Shown: positions 1 through 5,681 of the stretch, piece after piece | Layout of the letters: each line of letters starts with the position of its first letter | How positions within the stretch are numbered: position 1 is the stretch's first letter | Assembly: GCA_947465365.1 (NCBI GenBank) | Contig: CANIAV010000055.1 | Location: 1-6,214, forward strand | From: Actinomycetota bacterium | Lineage (GTDB): Bacteria > Actinomycetota > Actinomycetes > Nanopelagicales > Nanopelagicaceae | DNA: 6,214 nt | Reading direction: 5' to 3' | The notes under the pieces: model-generated | What the model saw: only the letters and a program-made list of their open reading frames with translations | Database searches by the model: none | Told to the model about the DNA's origin: nothing | Made by a program: the position numbers and the translations under genes

Positions 1-741
1 GCAGCAGCTTCTTGGTTACGTGGAATTGATTGGGTCGCCATTCCAACGACCGTAGCTGGAATGGTTGATGCGGCAATTGGCGGAAAGACGGCGATCAATA
101 GCGACTATGGCAAGAATTTGATTGGCGCTTTCCATAGCCCTATATCTGTGATTATCGATTTCGAATGGCTTGCAACTCTCTCTGATCGAGATTTTGCTGC
201 CGGTTTAGCTGAAGTCGTTAAGGCAGGATTTATCGCCGATGGCACAATCCTGGATCTCATGCGCGGCAAGGATTTGGCGACACTTCGCAAAGATCAAAAA
301 GTCATCGCAGAACTTATTACGCGCGCCGTTGCGGTAAAGGCCGAAGTTGTTAGCTCAGATTTCAAGGAGAACCTTGCACGCGAGGCGTTGAATTACGGCC
401 ACACCTTGGGGCATGCCATTGAACTAGAAAGTAAGTTCTCACTTCGCCATGGCGAATGTGTAGCCATCGGCATGGCTTTCATGGCGCACTTACAGCTAGC
501 GCTCGGTTTGATTACCAGTGAGTTAGCACAAGAGCATCTTGATATTCTGCAAGGTTTAGAACTTCCGATTTCCTACAAGCGTCAATCTTGGCCGACCTTG
601 CTCGCCAATATGTCACTTGATAAAAAGGCGCGCGGAAAATCCCTCCGGTTCGTTACCATTACCGGTATCGGAAAGACAGATCGTCTGGAGAATCCAGATG
701 AGCAGGTACTACTCGCAGCATATGAGAAGGTGAGTTCATGA
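1..741 (+). CDS. aroB: 3-dehydroquinate synthase, C-terminal two thirds (5' end outside window)
   Basis: This enzyme converts DAHP to 3-dehydroquinate in the cytoplasm, the second step of the shikimate pathway, using NAD and a divalent metal. The frame is open from base 1, so 246 residues are visible. Family members have about 360, so roughly the first 115 (most of the Rossmann NAD domain) lie upstream. In fragment numbering, the IPTT...VDAAIGGKTAIN signature spans residues 14-33 and GKNLIGAFH follows. The metal ligands fit Glu71 in GLAEVVKAGF, His138 in NYGHTLGHAIE and His150 in RHGECVAIGM, and Lys74 is also kept. All expected active-site blocks are intact. The stop overlaps the aroQ start (ATGA, 738-741), so the two genes are probably translationally coupled. 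An internal ATG at 61 is not the true start, because the conserved motif begins before it. Confidence 0.97.
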   Translation, partial: AAASWLRGIDWVAIPTTVAGMVDAAIGGKTAINSDYGKNLIGAFHSPISVIIDFEWLATLSDRDFAAGLAEVVKAGFIADGTILDLMRGKDLATLRKDQKVIAELITRAVAVKAEVVSSDFKENLAREALNYGHTLGHAIELESKFSLRHGECVAIGMAFMAHLQLALGLITSELAQEHLDILQGLELPISYKRQSWPTLLANMSLDKKARGKSLRFVTITGIGKTDRLENPDEQVLLAAYEKVSS

Positions 742-1169
742 AGGTTTTAATTATCAATGGACCAAATTTATCTCGCCTAGATATTCGTGATTCAGCAATT
801 TATGGCGATATGACATATGCGCAATTAGTTTCACATATCGATAGCGCAGCAAAGACCCATGGATTTACTGCCGATATCCGCCAGAGCGATGATGAAGCAA
901 CGATCATTGGTTGGCTTCACGAAGCCGCCGACACCAATACACCGGTAATAATCAACCCGGCCGCCTTTACCCATTATTCATATGCGATCAGAGATGCTGC
1001 CGAGTTAGTAAAAGCACCGCTAATTGAAGTTCATCTATCTAACCCACTGGCTCGTGAGGAATTCCGTCACACTTCAGTGATCTCTGGTGTTGCTAATGGA
1101 ACTATCGGTGGATTTGGTCCGAATTCCTACGTCTTAGCGCTGATCGCCCTCAAGGCGTTAACTTCATAA
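738..1169 (+). CDS. aroQ: type II 3-dehydroquinate dehydratase
   Basis: This enzyme dehydrates 3-dehydroquinate to 3-dehydroshikimate, the step directly after AroB. At 143 residues it has the usual length of the small dodecameric type II family, which is unrelated to type I AroD. The motif GPNL is at 8-11, with Asn10. The flexible lid carries Arg17 and the catalytic Tyr22 (IYG). NPAAFTHYS (73-81) holds Asn73 and the catalytic His79, Asp86 follows, and EVHLSN (97-102) plus REEFRH (106-111) supply His99, Ser101, Arg106 and Arg110. The QSDDEA block, with Asp where many bacteria have Asn, resembles other actinobacterial versions as I recall them. The ATG is preceded by AGAAGG seven bases upstream and overlaps the aroB stop. 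The gene pepQ, often present between aroQ and efp in actinobacteria, is absent here. Confidence 0.96.
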   Translation: MKVLIINGPNLSRLDIRDSAIYGDMTYAQLVSHIDSAAKTHGFTADIRQSDDEATIIGWLHEAADTNTPVIINPAAFTHYSYAIRDAAELVKAPLIEVHLSNPLAREEFRHTSVISGVANGTIGGFGPNSYVLALIALKALTS

Positions 1170-1178
1170 ATCATCAGG

Positions 1179-1184
1179 TAAACT
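1179..1184 (+). promoter_or_regulatory. possible -10 box for efp-nusB
   Basis: TAAACT fits the TAnnnT pattern of actinobacterial housekeeping -10 boxes and lies ten bases after the aroQ stop. Transcription would begin near 1191, just before the hairpin at 1194-1212, leaving an efp leader of about 95 bases. No convincing -35 hexamer is visible at 16-18 bases upstream, so this is a weak call. Read-through from aroBQ is the alternative. Confidence 0.3.
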
Positions 1185-1193
1185 TTCCCGATA

Positions 1194-1212
1194 GTCTTCG
1201 AAAATCGAAGAC
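1194..1212 (+). promoter_or_regulatory. perfect 8-bp inverted repeat between aroQ and efp
   Basis: The arms GTCTTCGA (1194-1201) and TCGAAGAC (1205-1212) are exact reverse complements around a three-base AAA spacer. The RNA would form a tight hairpin. No T-run follows (the next bases are CAACCGCG), so it is not a canonical intrinsic terminator. It could be a terminator of the tail-less kind proposed for actinobacteria, a 5' leader hairpin of the efp mRNA, or a protein operator. The repeat itself is plain to see, but its function is not. Confidence 0.5.
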
Positions 1213-1240
1213 CAACCGCGCTCAATAAATCTAGTCAAGA

Positions 1241-1271
1241 GCAATTGGTTGATGAATTGCGCTAAATGCGC
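1241..1271 (+). promoter_or_regulatory. two overlapping small inverted repeats in the efp leader
   Basis: GCAATT (1241-1246) pairs with AATTGC (1255-1260) across an eight-base loop. GCGC (1259-1262) can instead pair with GCGC (1268-1271) across TAAAT. The two share bases 1259-1260 and cannot fully form together. The second ends five bases before the GGAG ribosome binding site (1277-1280) of efp, which lies five bases ahead of the GTG start. Short arms like these can arise by chance. Confidence 0.3.
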
Positions 1272-1285
1272 GAACTGGAGTCATC

Positions 1286-1846
1286 GTGGCAACAACAAAT
1301 GATCTTAAGAATGGCATGACCTTGGATATTGAAGGTCAACTATGGACCGTTGTTGAATTTCAGCACGTGAAGCCAGGAAAAGGTCCAGCATTCGTTCGCA
1401 CCAAGTTAAAGCAGGTTCTAACTGGAAAAGTTGTCGATAAAACCTTTAACGCTGGCGTAAAGATCGAAGTTGCGGTTCTAGAAAAGCGTGAGATGAACTT
1501 CCTTTACAAGGAAGGCGAAGATTTCGTCTTTATGGATAATAAGACCTTTGATCAGATGAATATCAGCGCAGCAACTGTTGGCGATGCCTCGCAATATATG
1601 TTGGAGAACACTGAAGCGATCGTTGCTATCCATGAGAATAACCCGCTTTATATCGAGCTTCCTGCATCAGTTGTTCTCACCGTTACCTATACCGAACCAG
1701 GCCTGCAAGGAGATCGCTCTTCTGGTGGCACAAAGCCGGCAACTGTAGAAACTGGAATTCAGATTCAAGTACCGCTCTTTATCAAGCAAGATGAGAAAGT
1801 ACTTGTTGATACCCGCGATGGCTCTTACCAAGGTCGCGCTAACTAG
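1286..1846 (+). CDS. efp: translation elongation factor P (PGKGP-loop subfamily)
   Basis: EF-P binds between the ribosomal P and E sites and relieves stalling at proline runs. The 186 residues show the normal three-domain layout: an N-terminal KOW-like domain (about 1-65), a middle OB domain (about 66-127) and a C-terminal OB domain ending in the typical VPLFIK...[12 protein letters not shown] segment. The conserved tip lysine is Lys32 in VKPGKGPAF (28-36). The loop reads PGKGP, the palindromic form described for an actinobacterial EF-P subfamily that works without lysine modification. The start is GTG at 1286, supported by GGAG at 1277-1280 and by the expected [11 protein letters not shown] beginning. 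The gene shares one base with nusB (TAGTG), so the two are co-translated. Confidence 0.97.
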   Translation: MATTNDLKNGMTLDIEGQLWTVVEFQHVKPGKGPAFVRTKLKQVLTGKVVDKTFNAGVKIEVAVLEKREMNFLYKEGEDFVFMDNKTFDQMNISAATVGDASQYMLENTEAIVAIHENNPLYIELPASVVLTVTYTEPGLQGDRSSGGTKPATVETGIQIQVPLFIKQDEKVLVDTRDGSYQGRAN

Positions 1847-2268
1847 TGTCAGCTAGAAGCAAGGCTCGCAAACAGAGCCTTGACCTACTCTACGAAGGCG
1901 ATATCCGCGGTCAAGCGCCAGCGGATTTATTAGCGCTACGTGATGTAGTTGAAGAAGGACCTGATGCCAGACCGATTCGTGAATATACAAAAGAGTTGAT
2001 CGCAGGAATCGGTGAAAATCGTCGCAAGATTGATGAGTTGATCTCAACATATGCGCAAGGTTGGGATATGGATCGCCTACCAGCTGTGGATCGTAATATT
2101 TTGCGTCTTGGGATTTACGAAATTCTCTGGTGTAAAGAGCTAGCAGATGCCGTCGCTATCGATGAGGCGCTGAATTTAGCGAAAGAGTTATCAACCGATG
2201 ACTCGGCAACATATATTCACGGTGTTTTAGGGCGTATTGCTTCAATTAAAGATAGCCTGGCGATTTAA
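1846..2268 (+). CDS. nusB: transcription antitermination factor NusB
   Basis: NusB is a small all-helical RNA-binding protein. With NusE (ribosomal protein S10) it binds boxA RNA and supports antitermination in rRNA operons. The 140 residues match the usual length. The N-terminal SKARKQSLDLLYEGDIRG matches the family's basic first helix, and the ISTYAQGWDMDRLPAVDRNILRLGIYEILW block followed by VAIDEALNLAKELSTDDSATYIHGVLGRI is the classic C-terminal signature. His replaces the usual Asn of the (V/I)NGVL motif, a minor change. The GTG start shares its G with the efp TAG stop. No strong Shine-Dalgarno lies close by (only AGG about eleven bases up), which suggests re-initiation after efp. Its TAA stop overlaps the stop of the converging bldD-like gene. 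Confidence 0.96.
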   Translation: MSARSKARKQSLDLLYEGDIRGQAPADLLALRDVVEEGPDARPIREYTKELIAGIGENRRKIDELISTYAQGWDMDRLPAVDRNILRLGIYEILWCKELADAVAIDEALNLAKELSTDDSATYIHGVLGRIASIKDSLAI

Positions 2269-2771
2269 CTTAAGGTTATCTTCGACTGTTTCAACCATTG
2301 GCTTAACAATTCTCGCTTCATCGCTAGTAAAAGAGTGAGGGTATCCAGGTCGCTGGCGCGAAGAGTCAGAATTTCACCATTCCAATCGCCTCTACGTTGG
2401 GCAATTGCTATCAAAAAATTGTGAAGGCTGCGGAACTCATTCTCGCTCTGTCTTGTGGCTAAGACCGCACTCTGGCGGAGATCAAATCTTTCGATCTCAA
2501 CCTTGTTTGTTGCGCCGCCTTCGGGCGCAGCGAGAAGTTCGGCAACCGGTATGGCGAAGAGATTGGCGAGTTCTAAGCAACGGGCAAGTGAGATCGCGCG
2601 AGTCCCACGTTCATAGGAGCCCATCACCACCGATTTTATTGAACCGTGTGATTTGCTTTCGATATCGTGCAAAGTCCAACCCCGTGCCTTACGCAAGGTG
2701 CGAAGCCGCAGGGCAACCGATTTTGGGGTGGGTTGGGTAAAAGGCGCGAAGTTTTCGATCTTTGATGTCAT
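2265..2771 (-). CDS. bldD: BldD-family HTH regulator with a c-di-GMP-type C-terminal motif
   Basis: In Streptomyces, BldD is a master developmental repressor that dimerises through tetrameric cyclic di-GMP. This 168-residue protein has an XRE-type helix-turn-helix at about 17-80, with ESKSHGSIKSVVMGSYERGTRAIS closely following BldD, then a linker (81-112) and a small C-terminal domain. RGD (127-129), eight residues, then RASD (138-141) keeps Arg127, Asp129, Arg138 and Asp141 of the RxD-X8-RxxD ligand signature. QD of the Streptomyces RQDD is AS here. Position between nusB and pyrR also matches bldD in Streptomyces coelicolor (SCO1489). I chose ATG at 2771 over the upstream GTG at 2819 because the length then equals BldD (167) and a -10 box sits seven bases before it. 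No Shine-Dalgarno is seen at either start. Targets in this organism are unknown. Confidence 0.88.
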   Translation of the reverse strand: MTSKIENFAPFTQPTPKSVALRLRTLRKARGWTLHDIESKSHGSIKSVVMGSYERGTRAISLARCLELANLFAIPVAELLAAPEGGATNKVEIERFDLRQSAVLATRQSENEFRSLHNFLIAIAQRRGDWNGEILTLRASDLDTLTLLLAMKRELLSQWLKQSKITLS

Positions 2772-2778
2772 GGCGCAT

Positions 2779-2784
2779 AGGTTA
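2779..2784 (-). promoter_or_regulatory. -10 box for a leaderless bldD-like transcript
   Basis: On the minus strand TAACCT (TAnnnT) is followed by exactly seven bases and then the ATG whose A is at 2771. This is the spacing expected when transcription starts at the first base of the start codon. Leaderless mRNAs are common in actinobacteria, and the lack of a Shine-Dalgarno here agrees. No clear -35 was found. Confidence 0.5.
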
Positions 2785-2798
2785 GAGATGGCCCTAAC
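2781..2798. promoter_or_regulatory. dyad overlapping the bldD-like promoter, possible operator
   Basis: GTTAG (2781-2785) and CTAAC (2794-2798) are exact inverted repeats with an eight-base spacer. The left arm overlaps the proposed minus-strand -10 box, a position suited to repression. Streptomyces BldD represses its own gene, so an autoregulatory site is plausible. The sequence does not match the published BldD box well, so the identity of the binder is open. Confidence 0.35.
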
Positions 2799-2839
2799 GC
2801 GCCCATTTTTCTCATCCACAGGGCCAGCTTTTTACGGTG

Positions 2840-2845
2840 TATCAT
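2840..2845 (+). promoter_or_regulatory. -10 box of the pyr operon
   Basis: TATCAT is a good match to TATAAT. Initiation about seven bases downstream, near 2852, would place the PyrR hairpin at the extreme 5' end of the mRNA and give a leader of about 45 bases. No convincing -35 hexamer is visible 16-18 bases upstream. Confidence 0.5.
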
Positions 2846-2854
2846 TTGCCAACA

Positions 2855-2889
2855 TCCTTTAACGACCCGTCCTGCGAGGCGGGGAAGGA
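2855..2889 (+). promoter_or_regulatory. PyrR-binding RNA hairpin that masks the pyrR ribosome binding site
   Basis: The PyrR binding-loop consensus in Bacillus is ARUCCNGNGAGGYU. The sequence at 2868-2881 reads CGTCCTGCGAGGCG, which matches the core UCCNGNGAGG exactly and gives the hexaloop CUGCGA (CNGNGA). The upper stem is CCCG (2866-2869) with CGGG (2880-2883). A six-base bulge on the 5' side (2860-2865) comes next, and the lower stem is TCCTT (2855-2859) with AAGGA (2885-2889). This order (lower stem, 5' internal bulge, upper stem, hexaloop) is that of known PyrR sites. The lower stem uses the Shine-Dalgarno bases of pyrR, so UMP-bound PyrR would block translation, as reported for mycobacterial pyr operons. 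No attenuator terminator is present. Confidence 0.85.
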
Positions 2890-2890
2890 G
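2885..2890 (+). promoter_or_regulatory. pyrR Shine-Dalgarno sequence
   Basis: AAGGAG lies six bases before the pyrR ATG at 2897 and fixes that start. Five of its six bases are in the lower stem of the PyrR hairpin, so it is available only when that stem is open. Confidence 0.85.
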
Positions 2891-2896
2891 ATTTAA

Positions 2897-3430
2897 ATGA
2901 GCCTTGTCCTGCCTGCGCCAGATTTAACACGCGCGCTAACTCGTATTTCTCATGAGATTTTAGAACGTAACGCCGGTTCGGCAAATATCACCTTGCTAGG
3001 GATTCCAACTAGAGGTGCGCATCTAGCCAGACGTATCGCCGAGATTATTACCAAGATTGAAAGCGCTCCGGTTCAGGTCGGCACCTTAGATATCACCTTG
3101 CATCGCGATGACTTGCGGCTACGACCACCTCGTGCGCTGATGCCGACGGTAATTCCCGCATTGGGCGTTGAAGGTAGAGATGTAATTTTGATCGATGATG
3201 TTCTCTACTCTGGCAGAACTATCCGCGCAGCCCTTGATGCACTGGGGGAGATAGGTCGCCCCAAAACCGTGCAGTTAGCAATATTGGTCGATCGCGGCCA
3301 TAGAGAGCTGCCGATCCGGGCTGATTATGTCGGAAAGAATATTCCTACTTCGCTGGAACAGAGCGTGATTGTTCACTTAACTGAACTAGATGGTGTCGAC
3401 GAAGTTCTAGTTGAAGGAAGTGCAGAATGA
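2897..3430 (+). CDS. pyrR: pyr operon regulator PyrR (uracil phosphoribosyltransferase family)
   Basis: PyrR binds a hairpin in pyr mRNA when UMP or UTP is plentiful, and many members also convert uracil and PRPP to UMP. The 177 residues fit the family. The type I phosphoribosyltransferase fold shows LGIPTRG (34-40), the [12 protein letters not shown] segment (62-73), the PRPP loop [13 protein letters not shown] (96-108) with its acidic pair Asp100-Asp101, and [22 protein letters not shown] (131-152), all typical of PyrR rather than Upp. It is the first gene of the pyr operon and lies directly after its own predicted target hairpin, giving a complete feedback loop. It overlaps pyrB by ATGA. 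The ATG is supported by AAGGAG at a six-base spacing. Whether it keeps UPRTase activity cannot be told from sequence alone. Confidence 0.96.
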   Translation: MSLVLPAPDLTRALTRISHEILERNAGSANITLLGIPTRGAHLARRIAEIITKIESAPVQVGTLDITLHRDDLRLRPPRALMPTVIPALGVEGRDVILIDDVLYSGRTIRAALDALGEIGRPKTVQLAILVDRGHRELPIRADYVGKNIPTSLEQSVIVHLTELDGVDEVLVEGSAE

Positions 3431-4374
3431 AGCACTTACTCTCGATCAACGATCTATCCAAGGCTGATGCAATCTCAATTTTAGATACCGCGCAAGAACT
3501 AGCGCGGGTCAGCGATGGACCGATGAAGAAGTTGCCAACTTTACGTGGTCGCACCATCGTTAATCTCTTTGCTGAAGATTCCACGCGGACGCGAATTTCC
3601 TTCGAAGCTGCGGCCAAACGTTTATCAGCAGACGTAATCAATTTCTCGGCGAAAGGCTCGAGTATCAGCAAAGGTGAATCCTTAAAAGATACTGCGCAGA
3701 CTTTGCAAGCAATGGGCGCCGATGCAGTAATCATTCGCCATGGCGCATCAGGTGCGGCCCAGCGGTTGGCAGATTCACAATGGATGTCGGGTTCGGTAAT
3801 TAACGCCGGCGATGGAACACACGAGCACCCTAGCCAAGCTTTATTGGATGCCTTTACTATCCGCAAACATCTTTCAAAAGGGGCAAGCGATCTTGCAGGA
3901 TTGCGGATTGCGATCGTTGGAGATGTTTTACATTCCCGAGTTGCCCGCTCAAATGTTCTCTTACTTTCGAAATTGGGCGCCCAGGTAATTTTGGTGGCGC
4001 CACCTACATTGTTACCGGTTGGAATCGAAAGCTGGCCGTGTGAAATATCTTATGATCTAGATGCTGTCATAAAAAGTGTTGATGCGATCATGATGTTGCG
4101 AATTCAGATGGAGCGAATGAATGAATTATTCTTTCCTAATGCTCGTGAATACTCGCGCTACTTTGGTCTAAATAGTGACCGAATGAAGGCGTTAAAGCCC
4201 GATGCGATCGTTATGCACCCAGGTCCCATGAATCGCGGCTTGGAGATTACGGCAGATGCTGCAGATGGCGCGCGGTCGGTAATTGTTGAGCAGGTTGCAA
4301 ATGGAGTCAGTATCCGAATGGCGATTCTATATTTACTTCTGGCGGGCAGCCAAGAAATCGGAGTGGCGCTATGA
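3427..4374 (+). CDS. pyrB: aspartate carbamoyltransferase catalytic subunit
   Basis: PyrB joins carbamoyl phosphate and L-aspartate to give N-carbamoyl-L-aspartate, the committed step of pyrimidine synthesis. At 315 residues it has the normal catalytic-chain length. The carbamoyl-phosphate site STRTR is at 52-56. The loop GSSISKGES (78-85) brings Ser80 and Lys82 in from the neighbouring subunit of the trimer. RHGA (104-107) and HPSQALLD (134-141) with His134 complete that site. In the aspartate domain, [10 protein letters not shown] (222-231) and MHPGPMNRG (263-271) are kept. No regulatory-chain gene (pyrI) is next to it, so it is likely not allosterically controlled as in enteric bacteria, and PyrR provides the control instead. 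AGGA lies eight bases before the ATG. Both ends overlap neighbours by ATGA. Confidence 0.97.
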   Translation: MKHLLSINDLSKADAISILDTAQELARVSDGPMKKLPTLRGRTIVNLFAEDSTRTRISFEAAAKRLSADVINFSAKGSSISKGESLKDTAQTLQAMGADAVIIRHGASGAAQRLADSQWMSGSVINAGDGTHEHPSQALLDAFTIRKHLSKGASDLAGLRIAIVGDVLHSRVARSNVLLLSKLGAQVILVAPPTLLPVGIESWPCEISYDLDAVIKSVDAIMMLRIQMERMNELFFPNAREYSRYFGLNSDRMKALKPDAIVMHPGPMNRGLEITADAADGARSVIVEQVANGVSIRMAILYLLLAGSQEIGVAL

Positions 4375-5681
4375 CAATAGATAACTACTTGCTTAAAGGT
4401 TTAACTCTCCCTGATGGCAGCGTTAGTGATATTGAAATTCGCGGCGGCAAGATTTCTGGACTCGGAAAAGATTTAGCAAAGAGCGAAGGCCTGACAGAGA
4501 TCGACCTTAAAGGCTGCGTCGTTCTGCCTGGATTAGTGGATCTACATACTCATTTGCGCGAACCTGGTCGCGAAGATGCGGAAACAGTTCTGTCAGGAAC
4601 AATGGCAGCAGCTAAAGGTGGTTATGTCGCAGTATCTGCGATGGCAAATACCTCACCGGTTGCCGATACTGCAGGAGTTGTTGAACAGGTTTACGCCCTT
4701 GGACAGAGCGCTGGATTTGCCGATGTATTTCCGATTGGCGCAGTAACTGAAGGGTTGCGCGGCGAGAGCCTCTCCGAAATGGGTGCGATGGCTGATTCGC
4801 GAGCGCGAGTAAGAATATTTAGTGATGATGGTAATTGCGTCTTTGATCCGCTGGTGATGCGTCGCGCTCTGGAATATGTAAAGAAATTTGATGGCGTAAT
4901 CGCCCAACATGCGCAGGATCCACGTTTGACTATTGGGGCGCAGATGAATGAGGGAGAAATATCTTCGCGTTTAGGTTTAAAGGGTTGGCCGGCAGTTGCT
5001 GAAGAAGCGATCATTGCACGCGATGTCCTGATTGCCGATCACGTTAAATCTCGTCTACATATCTGCCATTTAACAACGGCAGGGGGAGTTGAGATAATTC
5101 GTTGGGCTAAAGCGCGCGGCATAGATGTAACCGCGGAAGTAACACCACATCACTTGCTTCTGACTGATGAAAGCGCTTTGAGTTACGATCCAATATTTAA
5201 GGTAAATCCACCGCTACGTACTCAGCGCGATGTTGAAGCTTTGCGCGAAGGTTTAGCCGATGGAACGATCGATATCGTTGCAACTGATCATGCACCTCAC
5301 CCGGCTGAGGCGAAGGAGTGTGAATGGCAGGAAGCGGCCTTCGGCATGCTTGGCCTGGAGAGCGCGCTAGCAATCGTTAATCAGGTTATGGTGGCTACAG
5401 GATTGATGACGTGGGAGGCGGTGGCAGATCGCATGAGTTATGCGCCAGCACGCATTGGCCGCTATGAAGAGCATGGTCAAAAGATCGCAATTGGTAGCGA
5501 AGCCAACTTAACTGTGATTAATCCGACGCAGACCTTGCGCGTGGATCGCGACCTAGTTGCCTCACGTAGTCGCAATACTCCCTTCCATGGAATGGAGCTA
5601 CAAGGTGTTGTTGCCGCAACGATTTATCGTGGATACCCAACTTTCCTTAACGGCAAACTCTCTCCAACAGAGGAGCGCTGA
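4371..5681 (+). CDS. pyrC: dihydroorotase, class I
   Basis: PyrC reversibly cyclises carbamoyl aspartate to dihydroorotate. Its 436 residues fit the long class I (amidohydrolase) type and not the roughly 350-residue E. coli type. Metal ligands are all visible: His59 and His61 in [10 protein letters not shown], Asp152 in FSDDG, His180 in AQHAQDP, His233 in HICHLTTAG and Asp306 in ATDHAPH. Arg63 and Asn93 (MANTSP) fit the substrate carboxylate contacts. An active enzyme is therefore expected, unlike the inactive PyrC paralogues with lost histidines. The C-terminal part (about 375-430) returns to the small beta-sandwich domain, with [12 protein letters not shown] and [17 protein letters not shown] sits seven bases before the ATG. 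It overlaps pyrB by ATGA and shares one base with carA (TGATG). Class I enzymes may complex with PyrB, as in Aquifex. Confidence 0.97.
   Translation: MTIDNYLLKGLTLPDGSVSDIEIRGGKISGLGKDLAKSEGLTEIDLKGCVVLPGLVDLHTHLREPGREDAETVLSGTMAAAKGGYVAVSAMANTSPVADTAGVVEQVYALGQSAGFADVFPIGAVTEGLRGESLSEMGAMADSRARVRIFSDDGNCVFDPLVMRRALEYVKKFDGVIAQHAQDPRLTIGAQMNEGEISSRLGLKGWPAVAEEAIIARDVLIADHVKSRLHICHLTTAGGVEIIRWAKARGIDVTAEVTPHHLLLTDESALSYDPIFKVNPPLRTQRDVEALREGLADGTIDIVATDHAPHPAEAKECEWQEAAFGMLGLESALAIVNQVMVATGLMTWEAVADRMSYAPARIGRYEEHGQKIAIGSEANLTVINPTQTLRVDRDLVASRSRNTPFHGMELQGVVAATIYRGYPTFLNGKLSPTEER

Noticed and set aside
105..290. Minus-strand 61-codon frame inside aroB
   Set aside because: It is antisense to the conserved GKNLIGAFH and GLAEVVKAGF blocks and its composition looks like a shadow.
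885..905. Asp in place of Asn in the QSN block of AroQ as a possible active-site loss
   Set aside because: Other actinobacterial type II dehydratases, such as that of Mycobacterium tuberculosis, are recalled to carry QSD here, and all catalytic residues are present.
1194..1212. Actinobacterial LexA (SOS) box at the aroQ-efp repeat
   Set aside because: The repeat contains TTCGA and TCGAA but lacks the TCGAAC-N4-GTTCGA order and spacing.
1194..1212. Canonical Rho-independent terminator after aroQ
   Set aside because: The stem is perfect, but its GC content is only half and no T-run follows.
1853..2050. Minus-strand 65-codon frame inside nusB
   Set aside because: It is antisense to the first half of nusB, with no motif and no recognisable ribosome binding site.
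2772..2819. Longer 184-residue form of the BldD-like protein from GTG at 2819
   Set aside because: The extra 16 residues have no BldD counterpart, no Shine-Dalgarno precedes the GTG, and a -10 box lies at the right distance for a leaderless start at 2771.
2405..2862. Plus-strand open frames of 111 and 69 codons (from 2405 and 2653)
   Set aside because: They lie antisense over the bldD-like gene, which has clear family similarity. Their products are rich in Arg, Ser and Cys with no recognisable motif, and the second runs on into the pyr promoter region.
3345..3866. Minus-strand open frame of 173 codons
   Set aside because: It is antisense to the end of pyrR and the conserved STRTR and HPSQ blocks of pyrB. 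Its translation shows no family features.
4653..5014. Two overlapping minus-strand open frames inside pyrC
   Set aside because: They are shadows of the strongly conserved dihydroorotase reading frame and have no motif of their own.
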